Shown in pieces: positions 11,515 through 23,694 of a stretch of 64,000 nucleotides of DNA (its first letter is position 1; the number at the start of each line of letters is the position of its first letter). The notes beneath the pieces are model-generated. The model ran no database searches, was not told the DNA's origin, and was given only the letters and a program-made list of their open reading frames with translations. The position numbers and the translations under genes are program-made. This DNA comes from Mantis religiosa (lineage: Eukaryota; Arthropoda; Insecta; Mantodea; Mantidae). Where the stretch lies: positions 111,297,127-111,361,126 of the forward strand of contig CM060958.1 in the NCBI GenBank assembly GCA_030765055.1, in the 5' to 3' direction.

Positions 11515-11730
11515 ATGGAGGAAGAATTGTTAGTTGAATTGGTGACGTCGTGTAAGGATATCGTGGAAAATAAAGAGGACGGATGCGGTGAATGCAAAAG
11601 AGAAATATGTAACGTGGGAAAATATTGGAAACGAATTTAATTCAAATGCAAGTGTCACTACTACAAGCACCAAACAACTTTGTCAGTATTACGTAAATTT
11701 AAAACGAGGTGCGAATAAGGACCGGTGACT
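11515..11730 (+). pseudogene. Myb/SANT-like DNA-binding protein remnant of element G
   Basis: The start at 11515 opens an acidic first helix (MEEELLVELVTSCKDIVENK). A one-base shift near 11575 moves the frame to RTDAVNAKEKYVTWENIGNE, then ends KQLCQYYVNLKRGANK before a TGA. Two tryptophan/aromatic-centred helices followed by the LK(R/K) helix is the layout of the Myb/SANT-like domain that accompanies Harbinger nucleases and binds the transposon ends. The frameshift kills it. No nuclease gene is nearby. Confidence 0.65.
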
Positions 11731-12028
11731 TGAATGTTTCAAGATGGGAAGTGGACAGTAGTATCCACATCATTCAGTTAATTATAAAATCGCAAAGTTA
11801 TTAATGTTTGTAGAAAAGGTGAGGTCAGCATATTCCTTTCGATACATGTTCTAACTCTGTATCACGTAAATTTAAAAGGAAGAGCGAAGGACAAGTGACA
11901 AGTGTTTCAAGACGAGAGGTGAACAAGGTATTATTCACATAATTCAGTGAATTATAAAATCCCAAAGTTATTAATACTTGAAGCAAAAGCGAGATCGGCA
12001 CATTCTTTTCGATGTATGTTCTAACCTC
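11693..12028 (+). repeat. Internal tandem duplication in element G (about 173 bp x 2)
   Basis: 'gtaaatttaaaa' starts at 11693 and again at 11866, and the two units then align to 'atgttctaac'. The same duplication, period about 175, is present in copy 2 (45741 and 45916), so it predates the spread of this subfamily. Confidence 0.85.
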
Positions 12029-12379
12029 TCTTGTACTTCCACAGTAACCTTCACAACAATTTGTTTCCACAGTGTATACCTCTGTAGCATATTTTCTTCT
12101 GATAGCTCCTCAAAATCATTTCTCCTCTTTCACCGTTCTCTATTGCGAATGCCGTTTAGGTGGTCTTAAATATAGTAAATCGATATCAACAGCTGGGTTC
12201 ATGCCCGCCATTTTGAATATTTACAATTTTTAAGGACTTAACAACAGGAATTTGGCTTGTTAGCTTAACAAGTGATTTAACACGAGTGTTAAACTAACAG
12301 TTGTTGGCGAAATGCAATTTTTGTTTTAGCTGTTGCTAAAATCGTGTTAAGTCTTAACATCTGTTAGATAAATCGGGCA

Positions 12380-13535
12380 CAAGTAGATAATTCATATGTT
12401 TACATTGGTTTGGTGAACTTAAACAATACCACTTTGAAAGTGGCGCAAGTATTACAGGTAAATTACTCCGCTCCCAGGCCATAATTATTTTTAAACTGTA
12501 TAGTTTAATAAATTATCATCTGAGAAATTTCGTGACCGATCAATTATTCACCAAGTGAGGAATGCAAGACCAGAGTATGCAATTTGAGTGTGCTTATTCT
12601 GTCGTGTATTGTGTAACAGGGAAAAACTTCTAGCACAAAAATTGGTGAATCCTTATGTATTTTGTTTAAGCTGGTAACTCCTCTACAATAGGTCGTTTTC
12701 AGAAATACGGGTGCGTTTTTTTCACTAAATAAGCATGTTAAATTGTATATTACAGTTTATAATGTTATCACAATTGCTGTGTAAGTTTACGTTCGGGAAA
12801 ACAGTCAGACGACAAATGTTACTTTATCTGGCGCATCAGTTGGCAACAAGGCAGTCACCGCGTGCACACATTGGTTCAGCTCACATGCCTTCTAAAACCG
12901 TACGCCGTATAATATCTCAGCTTCAGCTGAGAGAACCGCCATGAAGCATATACTACAAAGTACAGAAATTTTATGAACCTATAAAATGGTATCACACCGA
13001 AGTGAAAGTTACGAGTGATCTCTTAATTATCTCTTGGGAGAATCTGACAATATGACACTAAAAGACAAAATTTGTGGTGATATAGATAGAGCGTTCCCCT
13101 CCTAGTACCACTTCTGGTGATATGGTATAGTCGGCACATCCAGGTCTTTGTGAATAAGTCCAAGGAATGTTTTACAGGAGACAGAAATATGAAGGTAATT
13201 TAATGACTTTTGTGGCATTCTTTTCAATGTCTTTCGCAATGCAACGAGTGGTTGGAACGGTAGCATATTCCTTTCTCCACCATGCACACAAAGGGTTAGA
13301 GCATGTATTGCATTTCTTTAAAAGTTCATGGTCATGTTTCAGCCGGAATTACAGTTTTGAGACGCCTGGAAAATATGTACATGCATTACTATGTACGTGA
13401 AGAGTATAACTCAAAAACTACAGTTGTGATATATACTAAACTTCATATTTAGGTTCTCACCTTTCAAAGATACGATATAGGTCACCCTTTACACAGAAGA
13501 TTTATCGAAATACTGAGGTTCCTCAAACACAAATC
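12380..13535. other. No gene assigned
   Basis: AT-rich with short open frames on both strands around 13.1-13.4 kb. No motif, repeat partner or RNA signature recognised. Confidence 0.4.
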
Positions 13536-13539
13536 TTAA

Positions 13540-14215
13540 TGATTTTTATTTAAGCATTGCATAAACCTGATCCATTTCAACCTTTGAACCAGTAATAGTA
13601 CACACATGCAGCTTTGGGAGAATATAATACACAATTGGAAGATTACATTACACTATTTACATCTCAGAGAAAATGTTGGAAGTGACCTCCACCAGCATCT
13701 ATACATGTTTGCACTCATCTCACCATATTCTCTGAAGTTTTACGGAGAGTATCCTCACCAGTGTTACTTATTTCGGTTCGAAAGGATTCCTTGAGAACAT
13801 CAATTGTCCGTGGCCTATTCTTGTACACCATATTACAGAACCCCACAAGAAAAAAGTCACGTAATGTTAGGTAGGGGATCTGGGAGGCCACAGAGCTTTT
13901 TCTTTATCAAAGAAACTAGTTACAAGTTCCATGGTGTTATTAGATGTATGGCACGTTGCTCCATCTTGCTGGAAATAACTTTCTATCAATTCGATATCAT
14001 CTTCGTTAAACTTCAGAGAATATGGTGACACGAGTGCAAAAATGTATAGATGCTGGTGGAGGACACGTCCAACATTTTCTCTCAGATATATAAATAGTGT
14101 ACTGTAATCTCCCAATTTTGTATTATATTCTCTCAAATTTATACGTGTGTTCTATTATTGGTTCAAAAATTATGACCTGTTGAAATAATTCAGGTTTATG
14201 TGGATAGCAATATAT
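13540..14215 (-). mobile_element. Fold-back derivative of an HTH/DDE-type transposon, copy 1
   Basis: The minus strand from about 14000 to 13660 reads the C-terminal half of a transposase in correct order. It has FQQDGATCHTSN, WPPRSP, a degraded FFLWG, ESFRTEISNTGEDTLRK, then CIDAGGGHFQHFL and a stop. The last coding segment and 3' UTR also occur in the opposite orientation at 14013-14215, where the plus strand reads CIDAGGGHVQHFLSDI and a stop. The element therefore has two inverted arms of about 190 bp around a 270-bp catalytic-region core. The N-terminal half is absent. The copy at 38.6-39.0 kb shares the inner junction. Confidence 0.8.
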
Positions 14216-14807
14216 TTTAAATATCAAATGTTTTAGCAAAATCTTGCAGTTTCTGAGAATAGCATCAAAATTACACTTCATTTAACACGAATTTTGCATG
14301 ATCTTAAAAAGTAGTAATGTTAAACTAAAGACGAAAACTTAATGCACAAAAACTTTAATCTCTTCTTTATTATGGTGCAATTTATTTGTCAGATATCGGT
14401 TAACACTTCATATTGTTCAATACTTTGCCCTTCTTTTAAAGCCCAGGCGATAATGAATTTTTCCTGTAGAAATAAAACAGTTTAGCCATTGATAAGTCAC
14501 AATATTGCAAAATAGGGCGTATATTTTTTCCTCATATATCATCCCTTAGTGACAATTTTAACTTCTTTGTGGTATTAGGCTTCAGTACTAGCATCGATTT
14601 ATTTCTCCCACTCTATCCGATTGTTTGCTTCTTATTTCTTTTACGGATTTACGCTGTATTCTGCCCATGTTAATCAATTTCGATATAGTTTTCGAGGTCT
14701 TTCTTTTGGTATTGTAGCTCCAGATCTTCCTTTCAGGGATGTCTTGGTTCCTATTCTCCGACATACCATAAGCTTGCAATTAAAGTATCCCTTACACAGT
14801 TTTACAG
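14216..14807. other. No gene seen
   Basis: AT-rich spacer between two transposons. Open frames of about 70 codons lack motifs. Confidence 0.4.
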
Positions 14808-14809
14808 TA

Positions 14810-16112
14810 CGAGGGTGGTCTGAAAAGTTTTCGACCTAATAAAGATGCATGGCGTTTTTCAGAGTTATTTTCATATTTGTCAGCATAGTCTCCTTGTAAC
14901 TCTACACACCTCTCCCAGCGATGCTCCCATCTCTGTAACCCGTCCAAAAATTACTCGGTATTTTTCTCTGCAAAACAATTGTTCACGAAGGTGATTGCTT
15001 CTTCATTTGACGAAAATCTCTGTCCTCCGAGCGCAATTTTCAGATGAGGAAACAAAAAGAAGTCGCTTGGGGCTAGATCTGGTGAGTAAGGCGGATGATC
15101 AAGATGTTCAAACCGTAATTCGTGGATTTTCGCCATTGCAACCGCTGAGATGTGACACGATGCGTTGTCCTGGTGAAACAGGATTTTATTTTTCTGCAAA
15201 TGTAGCCGTTTTGCTACAAGTTCTGCCGTCAGCTTGTCAAGTAATGAAACGTAGTATGCCCCTGTAATGGGCTTTCCTTTTTTAGGATAATCTGTTAAAA
15301 TAACTCCACGACTATCCGAAAAAAACAGTCTCTATCACATTTCCAGCCGACAGAAACAGTGTTTGCTTCCTTTTTTTTTTCTTTTGGAGCTGGTTCCCCA
15401 TTTGCAGTCTACTGTTTGGACTGTGTTTCTTTTCGGGCGTATAATGGCATACCCAAGCTTCATCTACAGTAATTAATCAGCGCCAAAACTCGGATTTATT
15501 CCGCCTAAACTGCGCCAACAGAGCGTTGGAAATGTTCATTGGAACACGCCTTTGGTCTAACGAGAGCCAACGCGGCACCCAATGCGTGGATAGCTTCCTG
15601 ATGTCTAAATGTTGATTTAATATGTGACAAACACGTTCTTTTGACTTGTTAATAGCCTCTGCTATCTTTCTCACTTTAATTCAGCGGTCGTGTAACACCA
15701 TTTGGCTAACTTTGGCGATGTTTTCGTCGGTAGTTGCAGTTTTAGAACGTCCAGAACGTTCAACGTCTCCCAAGCTCTTACGGACAGGCTTAAAATTAGC
15801 TTCTCAAAAATTATCTGTGGTAAATAATGGTGAAGAGTCTCCATACAGAGATTCCAACACATATTTGATTTGCGTAGGCACATTGCCTTTCAAAAATAAA
15901 TATTTAATGACAGCTCGATACTCGATTTTGTCCATTTTTATAAAAACACTCACATCAACTCACTCAAGCTACTGTTAAATAACAACTGAGTGTTCAAAAT
16001 GGCTGAAACTTTGGTGAGTAACTGTCAACAAATGAAGAACGAAATTTGCTAGTTTTATTTACGACTGCTGCCATCTTCATGTTGAGGTCGGAAACTTTCT
16101 AGAACTCCCTCG
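14810..16112 (-). mobile_element. Full-length mariner (DD34D) with TIRs and TA duplication
   Basis: 1303 bp, the usual mariner size. Inverted ends are CGAGGGTGGTCTGAAAAGTT and, from the right, CGAGGGAGTTCTAGAAAGTT. TA sits on both sides (14808-14809 and 16113-16114). The transposase gene runs on the minus strand and is inactivated by stops and shifts. Confidence 0.93.
14868..15935 (-). pseudogene. mariner transposase, disabled
   Basis: Starts at ATG 15935-15933 with MDKIEYRAVIKYLFLKG, the standard mariner opening. HTH-region signatures follow (ERVCHILNQHLDIRKLSTHW). The catalytic triad is still readable: D1 in VDEAW (codon 15462-15464), D2 in HQDNASCH (15167-15169) and D3 in SPDLAPSDFF (15062-15064), with 34 residues between D2 and D3. 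Several frameshifts fall at 15670-15900 and 15200-15450, and a stop interrupts the tail at about 14948. The C-terminal motif WERCVELQGDY follows that stop. All three aspartates survive but no continuous product can form. Confidence 0.9.
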
Positions 16113-16115
16113 TAC

Positions 16116-17575
16116 AATGTTTTTAAAACATTAAATGTCATGATCATTCACTGTGCAAGATTTCAAATGAATCGTAAGCGCTAAACCTCTGCTGATAAAG
16201 TAATCACCTTCACCACGCTTCTAAATTACCTGTGAAACACTGCGCTTGAATTTTCAACAAAAGGCTCGGTTACCCTTCTAAGCCATGTATTGAGAAGCAT
16301 AAGCGGACCTCTTTTGTTTACACCAAGTCGAACAAACGTCACAAGGCCTTTAATACTTATAATCCAGTTAGCTAAAATATTGTTTGCGAATTATCGATAA
16401 ACAAAGGTATACAATTCTCTGATAAGCTTGAAGAAAGGGTGTTCATTGTCCACGTTCTACATGCGTATCAATGTATTAAGGAAGATCTATTTTAAATAAA
16501 TTAACTATGAGGCTGACTTCTTATTTTTTAAATAATTCACATGTTGTAAAGGACATTTTCTGAATGTTACTTATGAAACCACTCATTGAGCTTAATTTTA
16601 TTTCGTTGCGCCTTTTAAATAAATCTGAATAAGACCTGATCGCATTCATTTTCAACGTAAATATTCCTCCACAAAAATTGAGACAGACACCCGAATATTC
16701 TCCATAGTGCACTTTAGAATATGTGTAAATAACGTTTCAATTTTAAATATTTATTTATTTAAAATATAATTTTAAATGCATCCTTTTTTCAAATAACCTT
16801 AACCATGAACTTTATATGAAGTATATTAAAATAAGTTATCAGTATGTGCATGTTACGTATTTTTATTTTAACTACTAATTAATAAATATATTAGTAACTC
16901 AAAGGACAATTATACAATGAAGTGAAACCTTTCACATATTAATTTACCTAACCTTTAGCTTATTCCTGAAGCAAAAATTTTAGTGTTTTAATGGCTTAGA
17001 AAATCATTTAATTCGCCTTGCCTTAATCAACAAAAAGGTGACAAAACACTACCAAAACACTTAAATAGAGAAACGTCAACAAATGTAACGAATTCTTCTG
17101 TTGGATTGCATGGTGATACATACATTGTTTTGCTTTGTTATGGATACCCTGCACTTATTTCTGCCAATATATTTAAAGGAAGCTAATCGCTTATTTTAAT
17201 AAGCAAAAATAATTCTCTAGTACAGTAGCATATTTTTAAGGTATCCTGTGTGTCATCGGAGATAACGTACAGTTAATTTAGATTAGGTAATAATGATTTA
17301 TTCACTAACCTGAAGATGATTCTCTTTAATTTCATTCGCTTATAACTTTAGGACACTAGCCATCATATTCATAAGCTATACAAACCCATATGTACTTCAA
17401 ATATAAAAAATGTGAAAGTCGCAACTATGAATGGTTCCCTGATACATCGATACTCACGATACTTGTATGGTATTGACACCGAAAGCTACTTCAGACAATT
17501 CGCTCGATATTTTTTCGATGCTTAGTAGTGATTCTTCAAATTTTATCTTATTTCTAAATCACAAAATACTGTCGC
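16116..17575. other. No gene seen
   Basis: Very AT-rich, no repeat partner inside the window and no motif-bearing frame. Confidence 0.45.
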
Positions 17576-17579
17576 CAAT

Positions 17580-18063
17580 CCATTATTACGACTAGCGGCA
17601 TACGCACTAAAAATGTTCGGCGCGGAGCAATAACAGTCAGATAGCACAGTGCGGGGATAAAAAACCTGCAAAAACATAAAGATAGCCCGGAGATAAAAGA
17701 CTTGCCGACACAGATAAAGTTAGACGTCTATAATGTTCGTGCTTTATTTGGTGACGTGTTAGAGAACATTCTACAACAGTCTGGAATACATGAATGGTTG
17801 TGTATAAAAGGAAACCATGGCTAGTTATCGGACATTCATAAAGGTAGTTGTAAACAGAGTCGTAACGAGAGTTGTAATTAAAGCTGGTGTGTGATGAAAG
17901 TGAGTGCTTTTGTTTGTGGTCAAAGACCTTGGTAGATTGTAATTGTGTATGTGACGTAATTCTGCTACTGTAAGAATTGACCAGAGTGTATTTCTACGGA
18001 AATAAAGAACATTTTGAATTTCTGCAAATTGGACTTTTAATTCTACGAAACCGCAAAGTCACA
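17580..18063 (+). mobile_element. Solo LTR B
   Basis: Starts TGTCGCC after ATAC and ends GTCACA before ATAT. Holds TATAAAAG (17813-17820) and AATAAAG (18001-18007), and shares its last about 60 bp with LTRs C and D. The internal region and partner LTR are absent, so it is a recombination remnant. It sits immediately left of a hAT transposase fragment and may have inserted into that element. Confidence 0.7.
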
Positions 18064-18144
18064 ATATTATTGCTGAAACACAATATTGCAAAGCTCGAGA
18101 AATTGCCAGGAAGGTGGTACCTTCAATAAAATAATCGTATTTCA

Positions 18145-18425
18145 GATTCAGCGCCAGTTGCCAGTTTCCAAGAAGAAATCATTGCATATCTCAACGATGA
18201 TTTGTCACCTCCTCTTTCTAGTGTACTGGGTTACTAGAAAACAAGTTCAAACTTTCCAGAAATAAAAAACAATTAGTGGCTAGATATCTGTGTATTCCAC
18301 CTGCAACTGTTTTTTCTGAAAGACTATTTAGCACAGAAGGACTCATGTAACACAAAAAGAAGTAGACTTGATTCTGAAATAGTGAAAACGCGGACATTTT
18401 TAATAAACATTTATAAAAGCGAACT
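18145..18425 (+). pseudogene. hAT transposase C-terminal dimerisation region, remnant
   Basis: The plus strand reads SFQEEIIAYLNDDLSPPL, a stop after GY (where hAT proteins have YW), NFPEI, and, in a shifted frame, LVARYLCIPPATVFSER followed by LFSTEG. That last motif is the hallmark of the hAT C-terminal dimerisation domain. The tail KKRSRLDSEIVKT..FLINI also fits after another shift. Two stops and two frameshifts make it a fossil. No other hAT domain is visible upstream, where LTR B intervenes. Confidence 0.8.
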
Positions 18426-18429
18426 GTTT

Positions 18430-19425
18430 TGATTTTAAATGTCTAATGTGGCGTTTAAAAATAAGAACACTGATTGTTTTAAGTTCTGCCTCGTTAAATA
18501 TGTGCACCTATTTAGTTTTGTTGGCATTACACAGTTCTCACATTCTATGTTGTATTGAAACTATATGTAGAAATGATGGTATGGAGTTTCGAAAGCTCGG
18601 GTATTGTGAAAAATATCCAGTGGTGGTATCGAATTTCGAGAAAAACTGCTATCGACCATTCTCTAATAAAAACTGAATTGTTTTGGGTCGATCAAGGGGG
18701 AAGTGACATTTTTGGTACAACAATTTTGCGGGACAAGCAATACATCTGATATGACCTACAAAAATGATATTAGTATTGGCTTTGACGCTACCCATTTACC
18801 ACAAATATATACAGGAAATTGGTGGGTATGATGCTCCATTTAGAATCAAATGCATTATTCAAATGTTCATTGCACACATTGCAGCGTATAAATTTAAACA
18901 GAGAGTGCCTAAGATACAATTGGCAATGCTATTTTGATTTGCAAATACGTTTTGTCACAGTATGGAATAAAATTACGCAGCAACTCGTAACGAAGTTGCA
19001 AACAGGACTGATATTGTATGCAAACAATAGATTAGAATGTAATGTATTTGTTTTATATTTTGTATACATAATAAAAACTGTATAAAAATGAATGTATGTT
19101 TCAGCATTTCATCTTCAATGATCATTTCAAAGTGTCTCATTACATTTGGTATTTTCTAACCACTAGGAGGGCTAAACATCCCGAAGTATGGTACAGTACT
19201 GAGACATGAAATAAGAAATTATGGTAATTTTATTGAAATGAAAGGTAAAGATAGAGTACCCGCAGAATATCCACTCAAACTCCAGTTTCTTAATTACAAA
19301 TCTCACACAATCTGCTCGCCAAGGCGCCGTGGGGCCCGGATTCCCGCGAAGCCGCATGACTTGTGTGCCGAAGAAGTTGCCTGAGTAGCAAGGCACAAGT
19401 CGAAAGCTTTCCACACCGTAGGTAG
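18430..19425. other. No gene assigned
   Basis: Open frames of 76-88 codons at 18.4-19.1 kb overlap each other and show no domain. A GC-richer patch at 19.3-19.4 kb precedes repeat F. Confidence 0.4.
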
Positions 19426-19431
19426 TAATAG

Positions 19432-19805
19432 ATGGAGCTCTCTACGGGCAGCAGAAATCAGTGCAGTGACGTCACACGCTAACCTGCCTTTCGTTCGGGG
19501 GCATATTTGGCGGTTTAGCGTTTTGGGGTTCCGACAGATTAGGAAAGACAGGAAACTTATCGTGTATTAATAATATGTACAACTTACATTTTGGGTTTTG
19601 TAATATTAATGCTGACAGCTTTAATTAATTTAATTGCTTTAATTGGTCACAGTTTATAAAATTATATTTGGCAGTGTGCTATGAAATAGTATATAAAACT
19701 TCAACCCGTAGTTTATCTGAAGGTCAGACATGTTATGAAGTAAATAAAATAAAACAGAGTAATTTTCTCTGAAAATTAGAGGAGATCCATTCAGAACAAA
19801 ACTAC
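19432..19805 (-). repeat. Three-copy repeat F, copy 2
   Basis: Inverted relative to copy 1 at 10.15 kb. Shared ends include 'cggaaaatgctcacgta' (read on the minus strand) and 'cgttcgggggcatat'. Confidence 0.7.
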
Positions 19806-20184
19806 GTGAGCATTTTCCGACACTTTTTGCTTATTATTTCTTTAACTAGTTTATCAATGTAAGGATTTAATGTCTCGGAAATTTGTAATAGAAGGCTGTA
19901 TGTTAGACTGTGATCTGAAAAGGCAATTCGGGATGTGAACTTAGCTAATTTCATAACAGAAAGAAAAATTATTCGTACACATATGTCGAGCCAAAGATAC
20001 ACAATGTCCGTGCGGTAAGTGAATACAACCTTGAAAATCTGGTTTGGGGGACATTCTTGTAAAATCAGCCAAATCTTTCTTGTATGTATATTTGTCCTTC
20101 AATAAATCGTCACATTGTAAATTTAACAGTTCCATTTGGTACGTGGCAGCTACATGTTGTCATCGAGTGTGCTATGCCTGGCTG

Positions 20185-20330
20185 AAACCTCAGATTCTGT
20201 ACTCACAGCGCCATTTACATAGGCAACTTGGTGCTACACGGCTCTTGCCTGACGCCACACATACTGCAGGCCAAGCTCTCGGCTGAAATAAGTCACAACT
20301 CTCGAAGATGTCTTCCTCTGGCCCTAGTTT
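20185..20330 (-). repeat. Two-copy repeat N, copy 2
   Basis: Reverse complement of 8966-9110 at high identity. It lies about 380 bp from repeat F here, and the 9-10 kb region also pairs N with F, so the two may belong to one larger element. Confidence 0.65.
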
Positions 20331-20334
20331 GGCC

Positions 20335-23300
20335 AGTTTTTCTTTCCATGTTCACTGTTTTCCAAGATGTCAGAGTTACATAACGCAGTAGAATCTATGT
20401 ACATATATTAACCAATGGATAGCAGTTGGGCTCTTTGCTTCCTACCCCGAACTATTGCATCGCACTTATGATGCCAGTTTTGGGCAGTGCTGGAAGACGC
20501 AGTGATCATGCGATAAACCTTGGTCCAGCTTCAGTTTTATGTTTAACTGGAAGGACTTTTCAGGTTTTAAATTATTGTGAATCAAGTAGATTTGTTCTCA
20601 ACCACTTTAAACCTTTCTGCTCTCTACCATCATAATACAGAGATGCCTAAAACAGTTTTGTCGGATTTAATCGTTCCTGAAATGCGTTAAATAACCTTAG
20701 GCTCCTGTTGCCATTTGTTGGAGATTCTAGTGTCTACCAGCAATCCTTTAATACATATTCCTACTGCAATTCAGATTTATTCCCTGTAGGCATATTCGCC
20801 ATATTTGAAGTCAGCATTAAATTGCATAAACAAAATTTTCTTCTTTGCATATTAAATTACTTCTCCACTCTTAACTTAGACAGTACTGGTTGGTAAAATT
20901 CGAGCCATTGGTCTGAAAAGGAACAGAAATCCAATACTTCGAATATAGGTCAGCCCTTTAGTGTGTCATATTGGGGTCCGGTACAATTGGACAGAGAATA
21001 TCTGGCATTGAAACTTGAAGACAACAGAGTCCTTTAAATTGCTAATTACATACTACAGTACTACGTTGTGATAAATCCAAGATTTCAAATATCATTTAAG
21101 TTGGATTCGCGCTCAAGCATGTGTACTTACTCATGTAGTTCACATTTTGATGCAGTATCGTATATACGTCATTCTAATATTTTAATTTTTATGAATATTT
21201 TCAACAACACTCAGGCCGGAAAATATTACCCTCAAAAGTTCTACAAACAAATGACCAAAGAAAAGAAGTGTTAGTTGGAGTCAAAAATGTTGAATTTTGT
21301 GACATTTTCCAAATTCACATTTTACCTGCAAATTATTTTTTTAGATCTTTCGTTTCCTTTGGTATAAAGCTCATAGAGGTACAATAATTATAAAAAGTTT
21401 TAATTTATTACTTAAAATAACGATGGCATTTTTAAACGTTATCATCTTCTCTAAGAAGGATTTCTGAGAGCCAATAATTTAAATAGATGCCCCGTTATTT
21501 CTGAAATTTACCGGTATAGAACAGTAAAACGTTCACACAAATGAGCAGCTTAAGGGGGACAGAAGTGCTCTTTTAGTTATTTTCGTGAAAAATGGAGTTG
21601 TGGCTTTTTGTTCCAAACTATGCACCATAATTTAATGCCCATAGCGCAAATGCAACACTTGTTTTGGATACCATTTTTAAAGCTCTACGCTGGTTAAATG
21701 TTTCTTCATGCATTAAATGAAACGCCCACTTCTTTGAATGCAGAGAACTTACGAAAGATTTGATTTTATAATACTGTTAAAATACCATTGAGCCAACATA
21801 GCCTATTTTAAAAAGTTTTCGTATGAATCCCATAGCTGACAGTAATTTTTCCTGATGTTTTTAGTCTTTACCTTGATATACCTCCTGTACAATGGTACGA
21901 AATGTTTTTTTATGTTTTCTTGTGTTGTTCTAATGCTTTAGAAGTGATACTTGGCGTTTAAGGTTATTGTTAGTTTTATACTCTCTGTATTATATTTATT
22001 ATACTCAGGTGTCCATTTGTGCTTAAAATTGCACCGTAAGTTTTGATACAAGTTTATTTCAGTAAACCTTGCTAGAACAATTATATCCTGTAAAGTTAAA
22101 GAGGTTAAGATACCTATTTTCATTTATATGGTCTGCATTATTTTACTGTTTATAATGCTAAAGATAAAGCGTATTATAAACGCTTTGTGTAAATTAATGG
22201 ATAAGAGCAGATGGGGAAGACAGATATTTCAGTTGAAGCATATCAGGAAGTAACTGAGCCTGTAACATTGCAAAAGAGAAACATAAGCCTTTTTGAGTTG
22301 GACCAGCACCTATGTATCAGAGGAGGATGTAGGTGATAGGAAATATATTATTTTAGATTTTGGCCAGCTGAAAGAACTGATAAGAAGTTTAGCATGCTCA
22401 CATTATTTTCACAAACTCTGAACCTGGAGATGCTACATATCTCTGGTTTTGCTTCTCAATTAGAAGGAGAATGTCAAAATAGACTTCTACACTAAAACCT
22501 AAGACTCAAGAGGCTGCTATGAGGTAAAAATGTGTAATTTACAGTGCTGGAGCTTTCTAACACAAAGAAATTTAATATTTTACGTAAACTGCATACAAAA
22601 CTTTAAAACCATTTTCTTCAAGTGCAGTTTTTTATGTTATTTTTCCATATTCAAAGTCTATCTTCTCCCACAATATTACAGATAGAGCTCTGACACTGTA
22701 CACAATAAACTTCAGAAGCTGTGAAACAAACTGATGTATCAGAATATTGATATTTGTCATAGTTTAGTATTTCAAAATCAATTATTATAATCAAGCACTG
22801 ATTTTTGGACGTCTTTTCACCTTGACGCACAGAATATGCTTTTTTTAAAAATAACTATGCAGAATTTCAGAAATGTGATCCGTTAGTTTATAAAAGTACT
22901 AAGGAATTTAATTGTAACAAAATGAAATCTATTGTGCAATATCTGTCAAAGAAGATTGTAGGTAATAAAAGCGTATAAATTAATTTATATATGAAGAATG
23001 CAGTTACATATTGGAATGAAAAGCTAATAGTAATTTTTACAATTAAAGCATTCCTAAATCTGCAATGTGCTAAGGAAAAAATTTTTGTTTTCATTATTGG
23101 CATAGTTTAGGTAGTTCAAGGATAGGCATATTAACAATCGGTTCAAGGTTTTTAAAGAGTTCCCCGACAATCCATTGATGCTTCCAGGTGGTCTTAAAAC
23201 TACAAATTTTTGGACAGAATAGAATTGTCTTACACTTTCTACAAATAAAACAAGCGAGCATCGTTTCCAAAAATCGAATTTAGTACAATTTTAAGTTTTG

Positions 23301-23340
23301 AATTTTGGGCGGTAAATAACTTACGCAGTTTTATGAATGT
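20335..23340. other. Three kilobases with no recognisable gene or element
   Basis: AT-rich throughout with only short open frames (under 75 codons). No repeat partner elsewhere in the window. Confidence 0.45.
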
Positions 23341-23344
23341 GGCG

Positions 23345-23690
23345 TTCTAAGGTCGTGAACCCATAGACTTTTTGGGGGTTTTCCCGTGTCGCCAGGCGAA
23401 TGATGGGTAGGTTAATTGCATCCTCTAAATTTCCTGTCCCTCTTTTATCATTTCAAATCTGATGGTCTCTTTCAGGGTAGAACTGTTGGAAGGAGACTCG
23501 GCGCTGTCATGACTCCTTAGGTCGGTCAACCCTTGTCTCCTTTCACCAATTCCTTCCTCCCGGGGATGTCCCACTTGGGACTTAGGTACAATAAACCACA
23601 GGTTTTGGTGTCTAATCCCCTCCATAGAAATCCTAAGGTGCTTAAATGGATCTACCATATATTTGCCTGGGATATGTTGCTTTCCAAACA
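23345..23690. repeat. GC-rich repeat related to the 36-kb composite SINE
   Basis: Shares 'tttcctgtccctct', 'gctgtcatgactcctt' and 'ccacttgggac' with 35.7-36.4 kb. The 88-codon open frame on the minus strand is part of this repeat and has a counterpart there, with no known domain. Confidence 0.65.
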
Positions 23691-23694
23691 TTTT

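Larger units (their letters stand above)
11208..12379 (+). mobile_element. PIF/Harbinger-type element G, copy 1 (Myb-only)
   Basis: Termini are TGCCCGATTTCACCAACAGA and its imperfect inverse at 12354-12379, matching copy 2 at 45386-46522, where a 3-bp TAA target duplication is intact. At 1.17 kb it contains a broken Myb/SANT-like gene and no DDE nuclease, so it depended on another element for movement. The flanks here are AAA and CAA, one change from a duplication. Confidence 0.8.

Noticed and set aside
20335..23340. Search for exons in the long featureless stretch
   Set aside because: No splice-bounded open segment with convincing composition was found by eye; a gene-finder with RNA-seq would be needed.
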